Shown here: one piece after another, positions 43,952 to 52,763 of the stretch
Position numbering within the stretch: the stretch's first letter is position 1
How the letters are laid out: every line of letters begins with the position of its first letter
DNA from: an uncultured Oscillospiraceae bacterium
Lineage (GTDB): Bacteria; Bacillota; Clostridia; Oscillospirales; Oscillospiraceae
Direction: 5' to 3'
DNA: 64,000 bases
Assembly: GCA_947625815.1 (NCBI GenBank)
Contig: CANQPU010000001.1
Coordinates: 111,001-175,000 of the forward strand
The notes under the pieces: generated by a model
What the model was told of the DNA's origin: nothing
Database searches by the model: none
What the model saw: the letters and a program-made list of their open reading frames with translations, nothing else
Translations under genes and position numbers: made by a program

Positions 43952-44770
43952 ATGGAAAAGGCTGTACTTTTCGGGAATCCCTCCCGGGACGAGGGACTTG
44001 GGTGCCTGGAGCGCGTCAAAGGCTTTGCCGCGCAGGCGGGGGTGGAGTGCGTCGTCTGCATGGATCCGGCCGGGCTTCCCGACCTTGCGCGGGACGCCGG
44101 TCTTGCCGTGACCTTCGGGGGGGACGGCGCGATCCTGCGGGCCGCCCGGGCCCTTTGCCGGACGGGCATCCCCATCCTGGGGATCAATCTGGGGCACAAG
44201 GGCTTCATGGCCGAGCTGGAGCCGGGGGAGATCGAGGCCGCCCGCGCCGCCTTTGAGGGGCGCTTCACCATCGAGGAGCGGATGATGGAGGACGTCACCG
44301 TCTTCCGGGACGGCAGGGCCGTCCACCGGGATTTCGCCCTCAACGAGGCCGTTGTGGGCGGCGTGGAGAAGGTCGTGTCCGTATGCGTCTACGGCGACGG
44401 ACGGCGCATCATGGGCTTTGACGGCGACGGGGTCATCGTCTCCACCCCCACCGGCTCCACCGCCTACTCCCTCTCCGCCGGCGGGCCCATCGTGGAGCCG
44501 GCCGCCCGGAGCCTGATCGTCACTCCGGTCTGTCCCCACATCCTCTCGGCCAGGAGCTACGTCCTCTCCCCCGAGCGGACGGTCACGGTGGAGCTGGACC
44601 GGTCCGAGGGCAGGCGGGCGTATCTCTCCGTGGACGGCGGGGACAGCGTGGAGCTGGGGCTCTCCGACAGGATCGAGATCAAGCGCTCCGAGCTCACCAC
44701 GCGCCTGGCGCGCGTGACGGGCAGGAGCTTTTACGAAAAAGTCGCCGCGAAGTTGGGGGAGAGATTATGA
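43952..44770 (+). CDS. nadK: NAD kinase
   Basis: Makes NADP from NAD and ATP or polyphosphate, 272 residues. The GGDG motif is in TFGGDGAILRA; INLGHKGFMAE, DFALNEAVVGG and TPTGSTAYSLSAGGP are all conserved. It starts 3 bases after the tlyA-like gene and overlaps argR by 4 bases, part of the conserved dxs-tlyA-nadK-argR-recN string. Confidence 0.95.
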   Translation: MEKAVLFGNPSRDEGLGCLERVKGFAAQAGVECVVCMDPAGLPDLARDAGLAVTFGGDGAILRAARALCRTGIPILGINLGHKGFMAELEPGEIEAARAAFEGRFTIEERMMEDVTVFRDGRAVHRDFALNEAVVGGVEKVVSVCVYGDGRRIMGFDGDGVIVSTPTGSTAYSLSAGGPIVEPAARSLIVTPVCPHILSARSYVLSPERTVTVELDRSEGRRAYLSVDGGDSVELGLSDRIEIKRSELTTRLARVTGRSFYEKVAAKLGERL

Positions 44771-45216
44771 AGAACGAACGTCAGGAAAAGATCAGCCAGA
44801 TCGTTGCCAATTCCGTCATATCCACCCAGTCGGAGCTGGTGGAGGAGCTGAGGCGCGCCGGCATCAACGCCACCCAGGCCACGGTCTCCCGGGACATCAG
44901 GGAGCTGGGGCTGGTCCGTGAGCAGACCCCGTCGGGCAGGACCCGCTATGTCCCGCCCAGGGTCCGGACCGTGGACGAGCAGGCCAGACTTCGCAACATC
45001 TTCCGCGAGTGCGTGATCAGCGTGGAGCGGGCGCAGAACCTGGTGGTCATCAAGACCCTGCCGGGACTGGCCCCCGCCGCCTGCAGCGCCATCGACAAGA
45101 TGAACATCCGCGTCCTCGTGGGCACCATCGCCGGCGACGACACCGCCTTCCTCGCCATGCGTGACGACGACGCGGCGGAGGAGATATGCCGGCGGATGAG
45201 CAAGATACTGAACTGA
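44767..45216 (+). CDS. argR: Arginine repressor ArgR/AhrC
   Basis: A 149-residue transcription factor. The N-terminal winged helix has INATQATVSRDIRELGLVR, and the C-terminal domain binds arginine (LPGLAPAACSAID, VGTIAGDDTAFLAM). It represses arginine synthesis and activates breakdown when arginine is abundant. It sits between nadK and recN as in most Firmicutes. Confidence 0.95.
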   Translation: MKNERQEKISQIVANSVISTQSELVEELRRAGINATQATVSRDIRELGLVREQTPSGRTRYVPPRVRTVDEQARLRNIFRECVISVERAQNLVVIKTLPGLAPAACSAIDKMNIRVLVGTIAGDDTAFLAMRDDDAAEEICRRMSKILN

Positions 45217-45273
45217 CCGGGCCCCGGAGCGGTCCGGACGCCCACATCTGTTTTCAAAAAGGGGGTCACTCCC

Positions 45274-46947
45274 ATGCTCTCTCTTCTCCACATCGAAAAT
45301 ATCGCCGTCATCGACCGGGCGGACGTGGAATTCACCCCCGGGCTCAACGTCCTGACGGGCGAGACGGGCGCGGGCAAATCCATCGTCATCGACTCGCTGG
45401 AGGCCTCTCTGGGCTGGCGGACCAGCCGGGAGCTGGTGCGCGCCGGCGCCGGGTCCGCCCTGGTCACCGCCACCTTCACCGACTGCGACGCCGCGGACTG
45501 GTGCGAGGAGAACGGCGTGGACTTTGACGGCGAGCTGGTCCTGTCCCGCCGGATCACCGGGGACGGCAAGAGCTCCTGCCGGGTCAACGGCGTCCCGGTC
45601 TCCGCCGTCCAGCTCAGGGAGCTGGGCCTCCGCCTCATCGACATCCACGGCCAGGGCGACGGACAGCGCCTCACCAATGAGCGCTGGCACCTCTCCTATC
45701 TGGACGGCTTCGGCGGCGTGGCCAAGGAGCTGGGGGAGTACAGGGCGGCCTACGACGCCCTGCGGGCCCTGGAGGAGGAGCTGGACACCCTCACCCTGAG
45801 CGAGGGGGAGCGGGAGCGGAGAGTGGATATGCTGGGCTTCCAGATCCGGGAGCTGGAGCGGGCGGGCGTCACCCCCGGCGAGTATGACGAGAAGCTCCGC
45901 CGCAGGGACTTCCTGAAGAGCGCGGGCAAGCTTTCCGACGCCGTGAGGGACGCCTCGTCGTGTCTGCTCGGCACGGAGAGATCCGACGGCGCCGTCAGCC
46001 TCATCGAGTCCGCCGCCGGCTCCATCGCCTACGCCCTGCGCTGGTCGGAGGAGCTGGCGGAGCTCTCCCGGAAGCTCACCGATCTTCGGTACGCCGCCGA
46101 GGACGTGTCGGAGGAGCTGCGGGAGCTCCGGGAGAAGCTGGACTTTTCCCCGGAGGAGCTGGACGAGCTGGATTCGCGCCTCGATACGCTCAAGCGCGTC
46201 ATGCGCAAGTACGGCGGCACCGAGGAGGCGGCCCTGCGGACCCTGGAGGACTCCAGACGGGAGCTTGAGGCGATCGAATCGTCCGACGAGAGGATCAAAA
46301 AGCTGGAGGCGAAGCTGGAGCCGGCCCGCGGAAGGGCACGGGAGCTGGCCGACGTCCTCACCGCGCGCCGGAAAAAGGCCGGAGAGGACCTGGAAAAGGC
46401 CATCGTCCGGGAGCTGCGGGAGCTGAGTATGCCGGGGGCCACGTTCACGGTGGAGCTGAGTCCGAGGGACCTGGGGCCGGACGGAGCGGACGAGATCCGC
46501 TTCCTCATGGCCGCCAACACCGGCGAGGGGGAGGGACGCATCGCCCGGATCGCCTCCGGCGGCGAGCTTTCCCGGATCATGCTGGCCATGAAGACCGTCC
46601 TCTCCCGGACCGACACCGTGGGGGCCATGGTCTTTGATGAGATCGACACCGGCGTCTCCGGCGTGGCGGCCCAGAGGGTGGCCGAGAAGCTGGCGGCTAT
46701 CGGGAACGGGAGGCAGGTCATCTGCGTCACCCATCTGCCGCAGATCGCCGCCATGGCGGACACCCAGTTTTCCATCGAGAAAAGGGTGGAGGCGGGCCGC
46801 ACCTTCACCAGCGTCACGCGGCTGGACAAGGCCGGCCGGGAGCGGGAGATCGCGCGGCTGACGGGCGGAGACAATGTGACGAATACCACGCTGATGGCGG
46901 CCAGGGAACAGCTGGACGCCGCCGAACAATATAAGAGAGGGCGGTAA
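45274..46947 (+). CDS. recN: DNA repair protein RecN
   Basis: SMC-like ATPase for double-strand break repair, 557 residues. Walker A is GETGAGKSIVID near residue 30, followed by a long coiled coil (about 150-370), the ABC signature RIASGGELSRIML and Walker B MVFDEIDTGVSG. The ATG is preceded by AAAAGGGGGTC. The gene order after argR is standard. Confidence 0.95.
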   Translation: MLSLLHIENIAVIDRADVEFTPGLNVLTGETGAGKSIVIDSLEASLGWRTSRELVRAGAGSALVTATFTDCDAADWCEENGVDFDGELVLSRRITGDGKSSCRVNGVPVSAVQLRELGLRLIDIHGQGDGQRLTNERWHLSYLDGFGGVAKELGEYRAAYDALRALEEELDTLTLSEGERERRVDMLGFQIRELERAGVTPGEYDEKLRRRDFLKSAGKLSDAVRDASSCLLGTERSDGAVSLIESAAGSIAYALRWSEELAELSRKLTDLRYAAEDVSEELRELREKLDFSPEELDELDSRLDTLKRVMRKYGGTEEAALRTLEDSRRELEAIESSDERIKKLEAKLEPARGRARELADVLTARRKKAGEDLEKAIVRELRELSMPGATFTVELSPRDLGPDGADEIRFLMAANTGEGEGRIARIASGGELSRIMLAMKTVLSRTDTVGAMVFDEIDTGVSGVAAQRVAEKLAAIGNGRQVICVTHLPQIAAMADTQFSIEKRVEAGRTFTSVTRLDKAGREREIARLTGGDNVTNTTLMAAREQLDAAEQYKRGR

Positions 46948-46951
46948 GAGC

Positions 46952-47971
46952 ATGAAAAAGATACGGCTTGGAAAGACGGAGCTGATGGTGACGCGCACGT
47001 CCTTCGGCGCGCTGCCGGTCCAGCGCCGCTCAAAGGAGGACGGCGCCAGGCTTTTGAGGATGGCCTACGAGGCGGGCATCAACTTTTTTGACACCGCCAA
47101 CGCCTATACCGACTCCGAGGAGAAGATCGGCATGGGCCTTTCGGATGTGCGGGACGATATCGTCATCGCCACCAAGAGCGGCGGCGGCGACTACAAGACC
47201 GTGAAGAGCCACATCGAGATGAGCCTGGAGCGGATGAGGACCGACTATATCGACCTCCTTCAGTTCCACAACCCCGCCGTGCTTCCGGACCCCGCCGACC
47301 CGGACGGCCCCTATGCCGCGGCGGCGGAGGCCAAGGAGAAGGGCTATGTGCGCCACATCGGCATCACCAACCACCGCCTGAAGGTGGCCCACGAGGCCAT
47401 CGAGAGCGGGAATTTTGAGACGCTCCAGTTCCCCTTCAGCTATCTTGCCGGCGAACAGGAGCTGGAGCTGGTCAGAAAATGCAGGGAGCACGACATGGGC
47501 TTTATTGCCATGAAGGGCCTGGCCGGCGGACTTCTCACCAATGTCACCCTGTGCCGGGCGTTCATGAACCAGTTTGACAACGTGGTGCCGATCTGGGGCA
47601 TCCAGTTTGAGGACCAGCTCAGGCAGTGGATCGACGCCGAAGAGGCCGAGCCGGTGATGACGCCGGAGCTCCGGGCCGAGCTGGAGAAGGAGCGCAAGGC
47701 GCTGGCGGGCTCCTTCTGCCGGGGCTGCGGGTATTGCCTGCCGTGCCCGGCGGACATCGAGATCTTCACCATGGCCCGGCTGGATATGCTCCTGACCCGC
47801 TCCCCCTGGCAGCAGTACATGACGGACGAATTCCACGAGAAGGCCATGAGGATGAGGGACTGCATCCACTGCCGCGCCTGCGCCTCCCGCTGTCCCTACG
47901 GCCTGGATACCCCGGCGCTCATTGAGCACAATCTGCGAAATTACGAGTCCTTCTACGCCGAGCACCGGTGA
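46952..47971 (+). CDS. Aldo/keto reductase with C-terminal two-cluster ferredoxin domain
   Basis: A 339-residue protein. Residues 1-240 form the aldo/keto reductase barrel, with INFFDTANAYTDSEEKIG (Asp/Tyr), a Lys in VIATKSGG and His in LLQFHNP. The C-terminus carries two cysteine sets, FCRGCGYCLPCP and CIHCRACASRCPYG, that fit two [4Fe-4S] clusters. Such proteins are common in clostridia, but the substrate is unknown. It starts 4 bases after recN. Confidence 0.88.
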   Translation: MKKIRLGKTELMVTRTSFGALPVQRRSKEDGARLLRMAYEAGINFFDTANAYTDSEEKIGMGLSDVRDDIVIATKSGGGDYKTVKSHIEMSLERMRTDYIDLLQFHNPAVLPDPADPDGPYAAAAEAKEKGYVRHIGITNHRLKVAHEAIESGNFETLQFPFSYLAGEQELELVRKCREHDMGFIAMKGLAGGLLTNVTLCRAFMNQFDNVVPIWGIQFEDQLRQWIDAEEAEPVMTPELRAELEKERKALAGSFCRGCGYCLPCPADIEIFTMARLDMLLTRSPWQQYMTDEFHEKAMRMRDCIHCRACASRCPYGLDTPALIEHNLRNYESFYAEHR

Positions 47972-48004
47972 AAACGGCTCCCTTGAGCCGAAATAGACAA
48001 ACGA

Positions 48005-48032
48005 AAAACGCGGGGCCAATGCCCCGCGTTTT
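48005..48032. terminator. Terminator with downstream direct repeats
   Basis: Perfect stem AAAACGCGGGGC with GCCCCGCGTTTT around CAAT. A related block (CCCCGCGTTTTG, TTTGCCGGGAA, GGGAG) is then repeated twice, at about 48021-48068 and 48070-48112. Lies between convergent genes. Confidence 0.85.
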
Positions 48033-48131
48033 GGTTTTGGTTTGGTTTTGCCGGGAAAGGGAGTCATTCGCCCCGCGTTTTGATTTGGGTTTGCCGGGAA
48101 GGGGAGCCCTTCGGCCCGCCCCGGAGGGGCG

Positions 48132-49352
48132 TCATGCTGTGGGGCTGAGGGTATAGGAGCCGGCCTTGAAGTAGTTGAGGGGATTCTGGGAGACGCCGTT
48201 GATGCGGATCTCAAAGTGGAGGTGGGGACCGTTCGTCACGCCGGTGGCGCCGGTATACCCGATGACGTCGCCCTTCTTCACGGTCTGGCCGGCCTTGACC
48301 GCGCGCTTGCTCATGTGGGCGTAGTGGGTGGTGACGCCGTCGCCGTGACTGATGACCACATAGTTGCCGGACGAGCTGTTGGAGCTCGAGACCAGGACCG
48401 TGCCGGAGTCGGCGGCGTAGATCTTGGCGCCGTAGCCGGTGCGGCCGATGTCGATGCCCTTGTGGTTGGTGGAGGCGCCGGCGATGCCGGTGTCGCGGCC
48501 GCCAAAGCGGGAGGTCACGTAGTTGGAATCCACCGGCCACATGAATTGACCGGTGCCCTTCACCTGGCTCTGCTGCTGGCGGCGATACTCCTCCTCCGCC
48601 TTGGCCAGGTCCTTCTTGAGCTGCTCCTCGTCCTTGTCGGCCTGCTCATAGAGGGCCCTCTGGGCGTCCACGTCGTCCTGGATGGAGGCGATGAGCGCCT
48701 CGGCCTCCAGGCGCTGGATCTCCAGCTCGCTCTGGGCGTCCTGCAGCTCCGCCTTGGTGCTTTCAAATTCGCCCCTGGTCTCCTCAAGCTGGACCTGGGC
48801 GGCCTGGGTGGCCTGCCGGGCCGCCACGAGCCTGTCATAAAGGGTGTTGTCGTATTCCATGATGGAGGAGATCATGTCGATGCGCGAGAGCATGTCCGCA
48901 AAGTCGTTGGCGCCGAAGATGATGGCGTAGTAGGAGACGGTGCCGTTTTCCTCCATGGCCCGGATGCGGACCTTATACTTTTCCCACTGCTCCTCCTCCT
49001 GACGCTGGCGGTCGGCGACCTCGGCCTCCTTCTCGTCGATGAGCTGGTCGTATTTGGCGATCTGCTGCTCCAGATTCTCGATCATCTGGCCCGTCAGCTC
49101 GATACGGCTATCCAGGACCTGCTTCTGGGCGATGACCACGGACTGCTCATACTCCAGAGAGTTGATCTGGGCCTTGATGTCCTTGAGCTTCTGCTGGATG
49201 CCCTTCAGGTCGTCCTGGAGCTCCTTGATCTCGTCTTTTGTGGTGGCGCCGGCGGTGGCGCTGAGGACGCCCACCAGCACGGAGGCCGCCATGAGGATGG
49301 CCAGGACCACGGCCATGACGCGGATGAAGATCTTTTGAAATCTGCTGTTCAT
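48132..49352 (-). CDS. M23 family murein hydrolase with coiled coil (EnvC/PcsB-like)
   Basis: Secreted peptidoglycan endopeptidase, 406 residues. A signal peptide (about 10-36) is followed by a long coiled coil (about 38-265) and an M23 LytM domain with NHKGIDIG, HYAHMS and HLHFEI zinc and catalytic residues. It is the last gene after ftsE-ftsX, so FtsEX probably controls its activity through the coiled coil, as for EnvC and PcsB. The ATG is preceded by AAGGAGCAGC. Confidence 0.92.
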   Translation of the reverse strand: MNSRFQKIFIRVMAVVLAILMAASVLVGVLSATAGATTKDEIKELQDDLKGIQQKLKDIKAQINSLEYEQSVVIAQKQVLDSRIELTGQMIENLEQQIAKYDQLIDEKEAEVADRQRQEEEQWEKYKVRIRAMEENGTVSYYAIIFGANDFADMLSRIDMISSIMEYDNTLYDRLVAARQATQAAQVQLEETRGEFESTKAELQDAQSELEIQRLEAEALIASIQDDVDAQRALYEQADKDEEQLKKDLAKAEEEYRRQQQSQVKGTGQFMWPVDSNYVTSRFGGRDTGIAGASTNHKGIDIGRTGYGAKIYAADSGTVLVSSSNSSSGNYVVISHGDGVTTHYAHMSKRAVKAGQTVKKGDVIGYTGATGVTNGPHLHFEIRINGVSQNPLNYFKAGSYTLSPTA

Positions 49353-49368
49353 GCTGCTCCTTGAAAGT

Positions 49369-50256
49369 TCAGACTTTCAGATAGTTCCTGATGGCCAGAA
49401 GGCTGCCGATGACGCCGACGCCCAGGCCGACGACGGCAAAGGCCACAAGGAGGGGGACGGACACGGCGGAGAAGGGGATCACCGTCAAAAAGGAGATGCC
49501 CGACTGGGCGATGAGCTTTTCGGTGAGGAGCTTGTAGATGCCCCACTCCAGCGTGAAGCTGACAAGGGATCCGATGAGGCCCAGGATCAGCCCCTGCACC
49601 ACAAAGGGCCAGCGGATGAAGGTGCTGGTGGCGCCGACCATTTTCATGATGGCGATCTCGTCCCGGCGCTCAAAGGTGGTGAGCTTGATGGTGTTGGACA
49701 TGATGAAGAGGGAGATAACAAAGAGAACCGCCACAAGCAGCAGGGACACCAGCGTCACCACATTGCGGATACGCACGAAGCCCTCGCTGATCTTGAGGTG
49801 GGCGTTGACGGCGGCGATGCCGGGCACGTCCCGGAGCGCCTGCTGGGTCTGGGCCATAAGGGAGATGTCCTGAAGATACACCACGTACCGGTCCCGCGCC
49901 ACGGAGGAATCCAGCCCCTCGAAAAAGCCGGGATTCTCATAGGTGGAGACGAAGTCGTCCCACGCGTCCTCGCGGGAGACGAAGACGGCCTTTTCCACAT
50001 TGGGCAGGGCGCTGATCCGCGGGCCGATGGCCCGGGCCTCCTCGTCGGTAAAGGTCTCGTTGACAAAGGCCATGATCTCGTTCTGACTCTCCATGGTGTC
50101 GATGACCTTGTCCACATTCAGCGCCAGGAGCGTAAAGCTGCCCATGATGATGAGGCAGGCCACGATGATGCAGATGCTGGCGAAGGACATGAAGCCATGA
50201 GAAAAGATGCTGTTGATGCCCTCGCGGATATAATAGGTGAACCGATTACCTCTCAT
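49369..50256 (-). CDS. ftsX: Cell division protein FtsX
   Basis: ABC transporter-like permease, 295 residues, four membrane spans (about 22-45, 172-195, 220-245, 262-285) with a large extracellular loop between the first two (about 46-170). ERRDEIAIMKMVGATSTFIR is the conserved coupling region. It transmits FtsE ATPase activity to murein hydrolases outside. Its start overlaps ftsE by 11 bases. Confidence 0.95.
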   Translation of the reverse strand: MRGNRFTYYIREGINSIFSHGFMSFASICIIVACLIIMGSFTLLALNVDKVIDTMESQNEIMAFVNETFTDEEARAIGPRISALPNVEKAVFVSREDAWDDFVSTYENPGFFEGLDSSVARDRYVVYLQDISLMAQTQQALRDVPGIAAVNAHLKISEGFVRIRNVVTLVSLLLVAVLFVISLFIMSNTIKLTTFERRDEIAIMKMVGATSTFIRWPFVVQGLILGLIGSLVSFTLEWGIYKLLTEKLIAQSGISFLTVIPFSAVSVPLLVAFAVVGLGVGVIGSLLAIRNYLKV

Positions 50257-50932
50257 AGTTGTAGTACCCGCCCATTCCGTCGCTGATTATCTTGCCGCCG
50301 TCGATGGCGATGACCCGCTTTGAAAAGCTCTCGACGAGCTCCTTCTCGTGGGTGACCACCAGGACCGTCGTGCCCAGCTCGTTGATCTTCTGAAGGAGCA
50401 TCATGATCTCCAGACTGCGCGCGGGGTCCAGATTTCCCGTGGGCTCGTCGGCGATGATGAGGCGCGGGTTGTTCACCAGGGCCCTGGCGATGGCCACGCG
50501 CTGCTGCTCGCCGCCGGAGAGCTCCTGCGGGCGGCGCTTGGTGCGCTTGTCGAGCCCCACAAGCTCCAGGACGTAGGGCACGCGGCGGCGGATCTCCTTG
50601 TTGGAGGCGCCGATGACCCGCATGGCGAAGGCCACATTCTCATAGACCGTCTTGTCCTCGATGAGCCGGTAGTCCTGAAAGACCACGCCAAGCGTCCGGC
50701 GCATGTAGGGCATCCGGGAGAAGCGGATGCTGCCCAGGTCGTAGTCGTTGACCAGGACCCTCCCGTCCGTGGGGGCGATCTCGCCGGTGAGGAGCTTGAT
50801 GATGGTGGTCTTCCCCGAACCGGAGGGACCGACGAGGAAGGCAAACTCCCCGTCCTTGATGGTGAAGCTCACGCCGCGCAGGGCCTTGGTGCCGTTTTCG
50901 TAGGATTTGAATACGTCAGTAAATTGAACCAT
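50246..50932 (-). CDS. ftsE: Cell division ATP-binding protein FtsE
   Basis: ABC ATPase of the FtsEX complex, 228 residues. Walker [11 protein letters not shown], signature [16 protein letters not shown], Walker [13 protein letters not shown] and switch His in VVTHEKEL are present. It lies directly downstream of the PucR-like regulator and upstream of ftsX. Confidence 0.96.
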   Translation of the reverse strand: MVQFTDVFKSYENGTKALRGVSFTIKDGEFAFLVGPSGSGKTTIIKLLTGEIAPTDGRVLVNDYDLGSIRFSRMPYMRRTLGVVFQDYRLIEDKTVYENVAFAMRVIGASNKEIRRRVPYVLELVGLDKRTKRRPQELSGGEQQRVAIARALVNNPRLIIADEPTGNLDPARSLEIMMLLQKINELGTTVLVVTHEKELVESFSKRVIAIDGGKIISDGMGGYYNYER

Positions 50933-50950
50933 TTGAAACCTGTTCCTTTG

Positions 50951-52045
50951 TTATGCCAGATGGATGCCCTGGGAGTCCAGATACTTCTTGACCATCAGGG
51001 CGACCTTGAAGACGATGGCCTGATCGAACTCCCGGAGGTCGAGACCGGTGAGCTTTTTGATCTTGCCCAGACGGTAGACCAGGGTGTTGCGGTGGACGAA
51101 GAGCTTGCGGCTCGTCTCGGAGATGTTCAGGTTGTTATCGAAGAACTCCGTGATGATGCCCAGCGTCTCCTCGTCCAGAGAATCGATGGGGTTTTTCTTG
51201 AAGACCTCGTTCAGGAACATCTCGCACATGGTGGTGGGGAGCTGATAGATGAGGCGGCCAATGCCCAGGCTCTCGTAGTTGATGACGGCCTTCTCCTCGT
51301 CGAAGACCTTGCCCACGTCGATGGCGATCTGGGCCTCCTTGTAGCGGACGGAGAGATCCCGGAGGTGCAGGGCCAGGGTGCCGACGCCGATGACCGTCTT
51401 GATCTTCAGCTCGTCGGCGATGGCGCCGGACATGGCCAGGCCCATCTTGTGGGTGTCCCGCTCCTCGGTGTGGGCCGGGACCTCCTTGATGACGGCGATG
51501 TCCGTCTCGTTGATGGAGATGATGAAGTCCCGCTGCTTCTCGGGATAGAGCCGGCGGAGGACCTCAAGGGTGGCCACGTCGGCCCGGTCCACCTGGCGGA
51601 TGTAAAACACCGCCCGGGGGACGTCGGAGACGAAGTGGAGCTCCTTGGCGTGGACATAGATGTCCCCGGGAAGGATGTTCTCGGTGATGATGGACTTCAC
51701 CAGGGCGGACCGGTCGTACTTCTCCTCGTAATAGGCCTTGGCGCTCTGGATGGCCACGGCCAGCATACAGCAGTAGCTGGCGGCCAGCTCGTCCGTGCCG
51801 TCCACGAAAACGGCGTACTCAAGGTTCTGCTCGGAGCCGGCCAGAGGGCGGAAGGTCCTGCCGGCGTAGACCATGACCTTTTCCCCGGGAAGGGGCAGGA
51901 TACTGGCGGCATCGGCGATGTGCGAACCCATCATGGAAAGCTCACTGACGGCTATTACGTTTCCCTCACTGTCAACAACGCCGAGGCAGCGTGTGGTGGC
52001 CTCCTTCATCTGGACTACCACGCTCTGAAAGATCCTACTGGACAT
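50951..52045 (-). CDS. PucR/CdaR-type helix-turn-helix regulator
   Basis: A 364-residue regulator. The C-terminal HTH_30 domain is clear (FFDNNLNISETSRKLFVHRN, TLVYRLGKIKKLTGLDLR), and a GGDEF-like/CdaR middle region precedes it. Ligand unknown; CdaR relatives sense sugar acids. It is 18 bases before ftsE and could be in its operon. The start ATG has GGGGGAGG upstream. Confidence 0.82.
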   Translation of the reverse strand: MSSRIFQSVVVQMKEATTRCLGVVDSEGNVIAVSELSMMGSHIADAASILPLPGEKVMVYAGRTFRPLAGSEQNLEYAVFVDGTDELAASYCCMLAVAIQSAKAYYEEKYDRSALVKSIITENILPGDIYVHAKELHFVSDVPRAVFYIRQVDRADVATLEVLRRLYPEKQRDFIISINETDIAVIKEVPAHTEERDTHKMGLAMSGAIADELKIKTVIGVGTLALHLRDLSVRYKEAQIAIDVGKVFDEEKAVINYESLGIGRLIYQLPTTMCEMFLNEVFKKNPIDSLDEETLGIITEFFDNNLNISETSRKLFVHRNTLVYRLGKIKKLTGLDLREFDQAIVFKVALMVKKYLDSQGIHLA

Positions 52046-52067
52046 AAGTAATCCTCCCCCTATAATC

Positions 52068-52074
52068 TGTCGAA
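52068..52074. promoter_or_regulatory. 0A-box-like site upstream of the PucR-type regulator
   Basis: TGTCGAA lies 23 bases before the regulator's start codon (TTCGACA on the gene's strand). It matches the 7-base Spo0A box, but a site this short occurs often by chance. The remaining gap up to 52292 is AT-rich; no gene or structure is seen there. Confidence 0.25.
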
Positions 52075-52292
52075 ATTACGTAAACCTGAATTCGTGATTT
52101 TGACAAATAACATAATAACCAATATTGCGCCATTTTTCAATAGGAAAATGACAATTTGTAAAGATTTTTTCTTTTGAAGCTCCCGCTTATACGTACAATA
52201 TGTAAAAAATACCGGCAGGATACGGCCGCGGAGCGTGGAATAAGCCGCGGGACGGCCGAATAAAATTGTACAAACTCATGGGAGGTGTTCTA

Positions 52293-52763
52293 ATGTTTAT
52301 CATAACCGCAAAGCTCGACCGGAAAAAGGTCATTGGCGGGGCGCTCATCCTGGTGGTGCTGGCCGCCGCGGCCATCCTCCTCTTCTCTCCGTCCGGCAAG
52401 GCCCGGTCCGCGGGGGATTTCGACGCGGTGGTCAAGACCAACGAGCAGAGGGTCCAGTATCTGGAGTCCTTCGGCTGGAAGGTCTCCGCCGAGCCCATCG
52501 AGGAGCAGCGGATCACCATACCCCGGGACTTCTCCCGGGTCTATGACCGGTACAACACGCTCCAGAAGGAGCAGGGCTTCGACCTGAAGAAGTACGCGGG
52601 CCTTGAAGCGGTGCGCTATACCTATGAGATCACGAACCACCCCTCCGCCGCGGGAAAAGTGGTGGCGGATATCATCGTGTACAGAAACCGGGTCATCGCC
52701 GCGGATATCCAGTCCGTCAGCGCCCAGGGCTTCATGGAGGGGCTGACCTTCCCGGCCGCCTGA
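52293..52763 (+). CDS. DUF4830-type single-pass membrane protein
   Basis: A 156-residue protein with one N-terminal membrane helix (KKVIGGALILVVLAAAAILLF) and an extracytoplasmic domain containing NEQRVQYLESFGWKVSAEP and a C-terminal VVADIIVYRNRVIAADIQS. It resembles clostridial DUF4830 proteins of unknown function. ATG 52293 follows GGGAGG; a frame from 52266 lacks a site. It is convergent with the amidohydrolase. Confidence 0.7.
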   Translation: MFIITAKLDRKKVIGGALILVVLAAAAILLFSPSGKARSAGDFDAVVKTNEQRVQYLESFGWKVSAEPIEEQRITIPRDFSRVYDRYNTLQKEQGFDLKKYAGLEAVRYTYEITNHPSAAGKVVADIIVYRNRVIAADIQSVSAQGFMEGLTFPAA

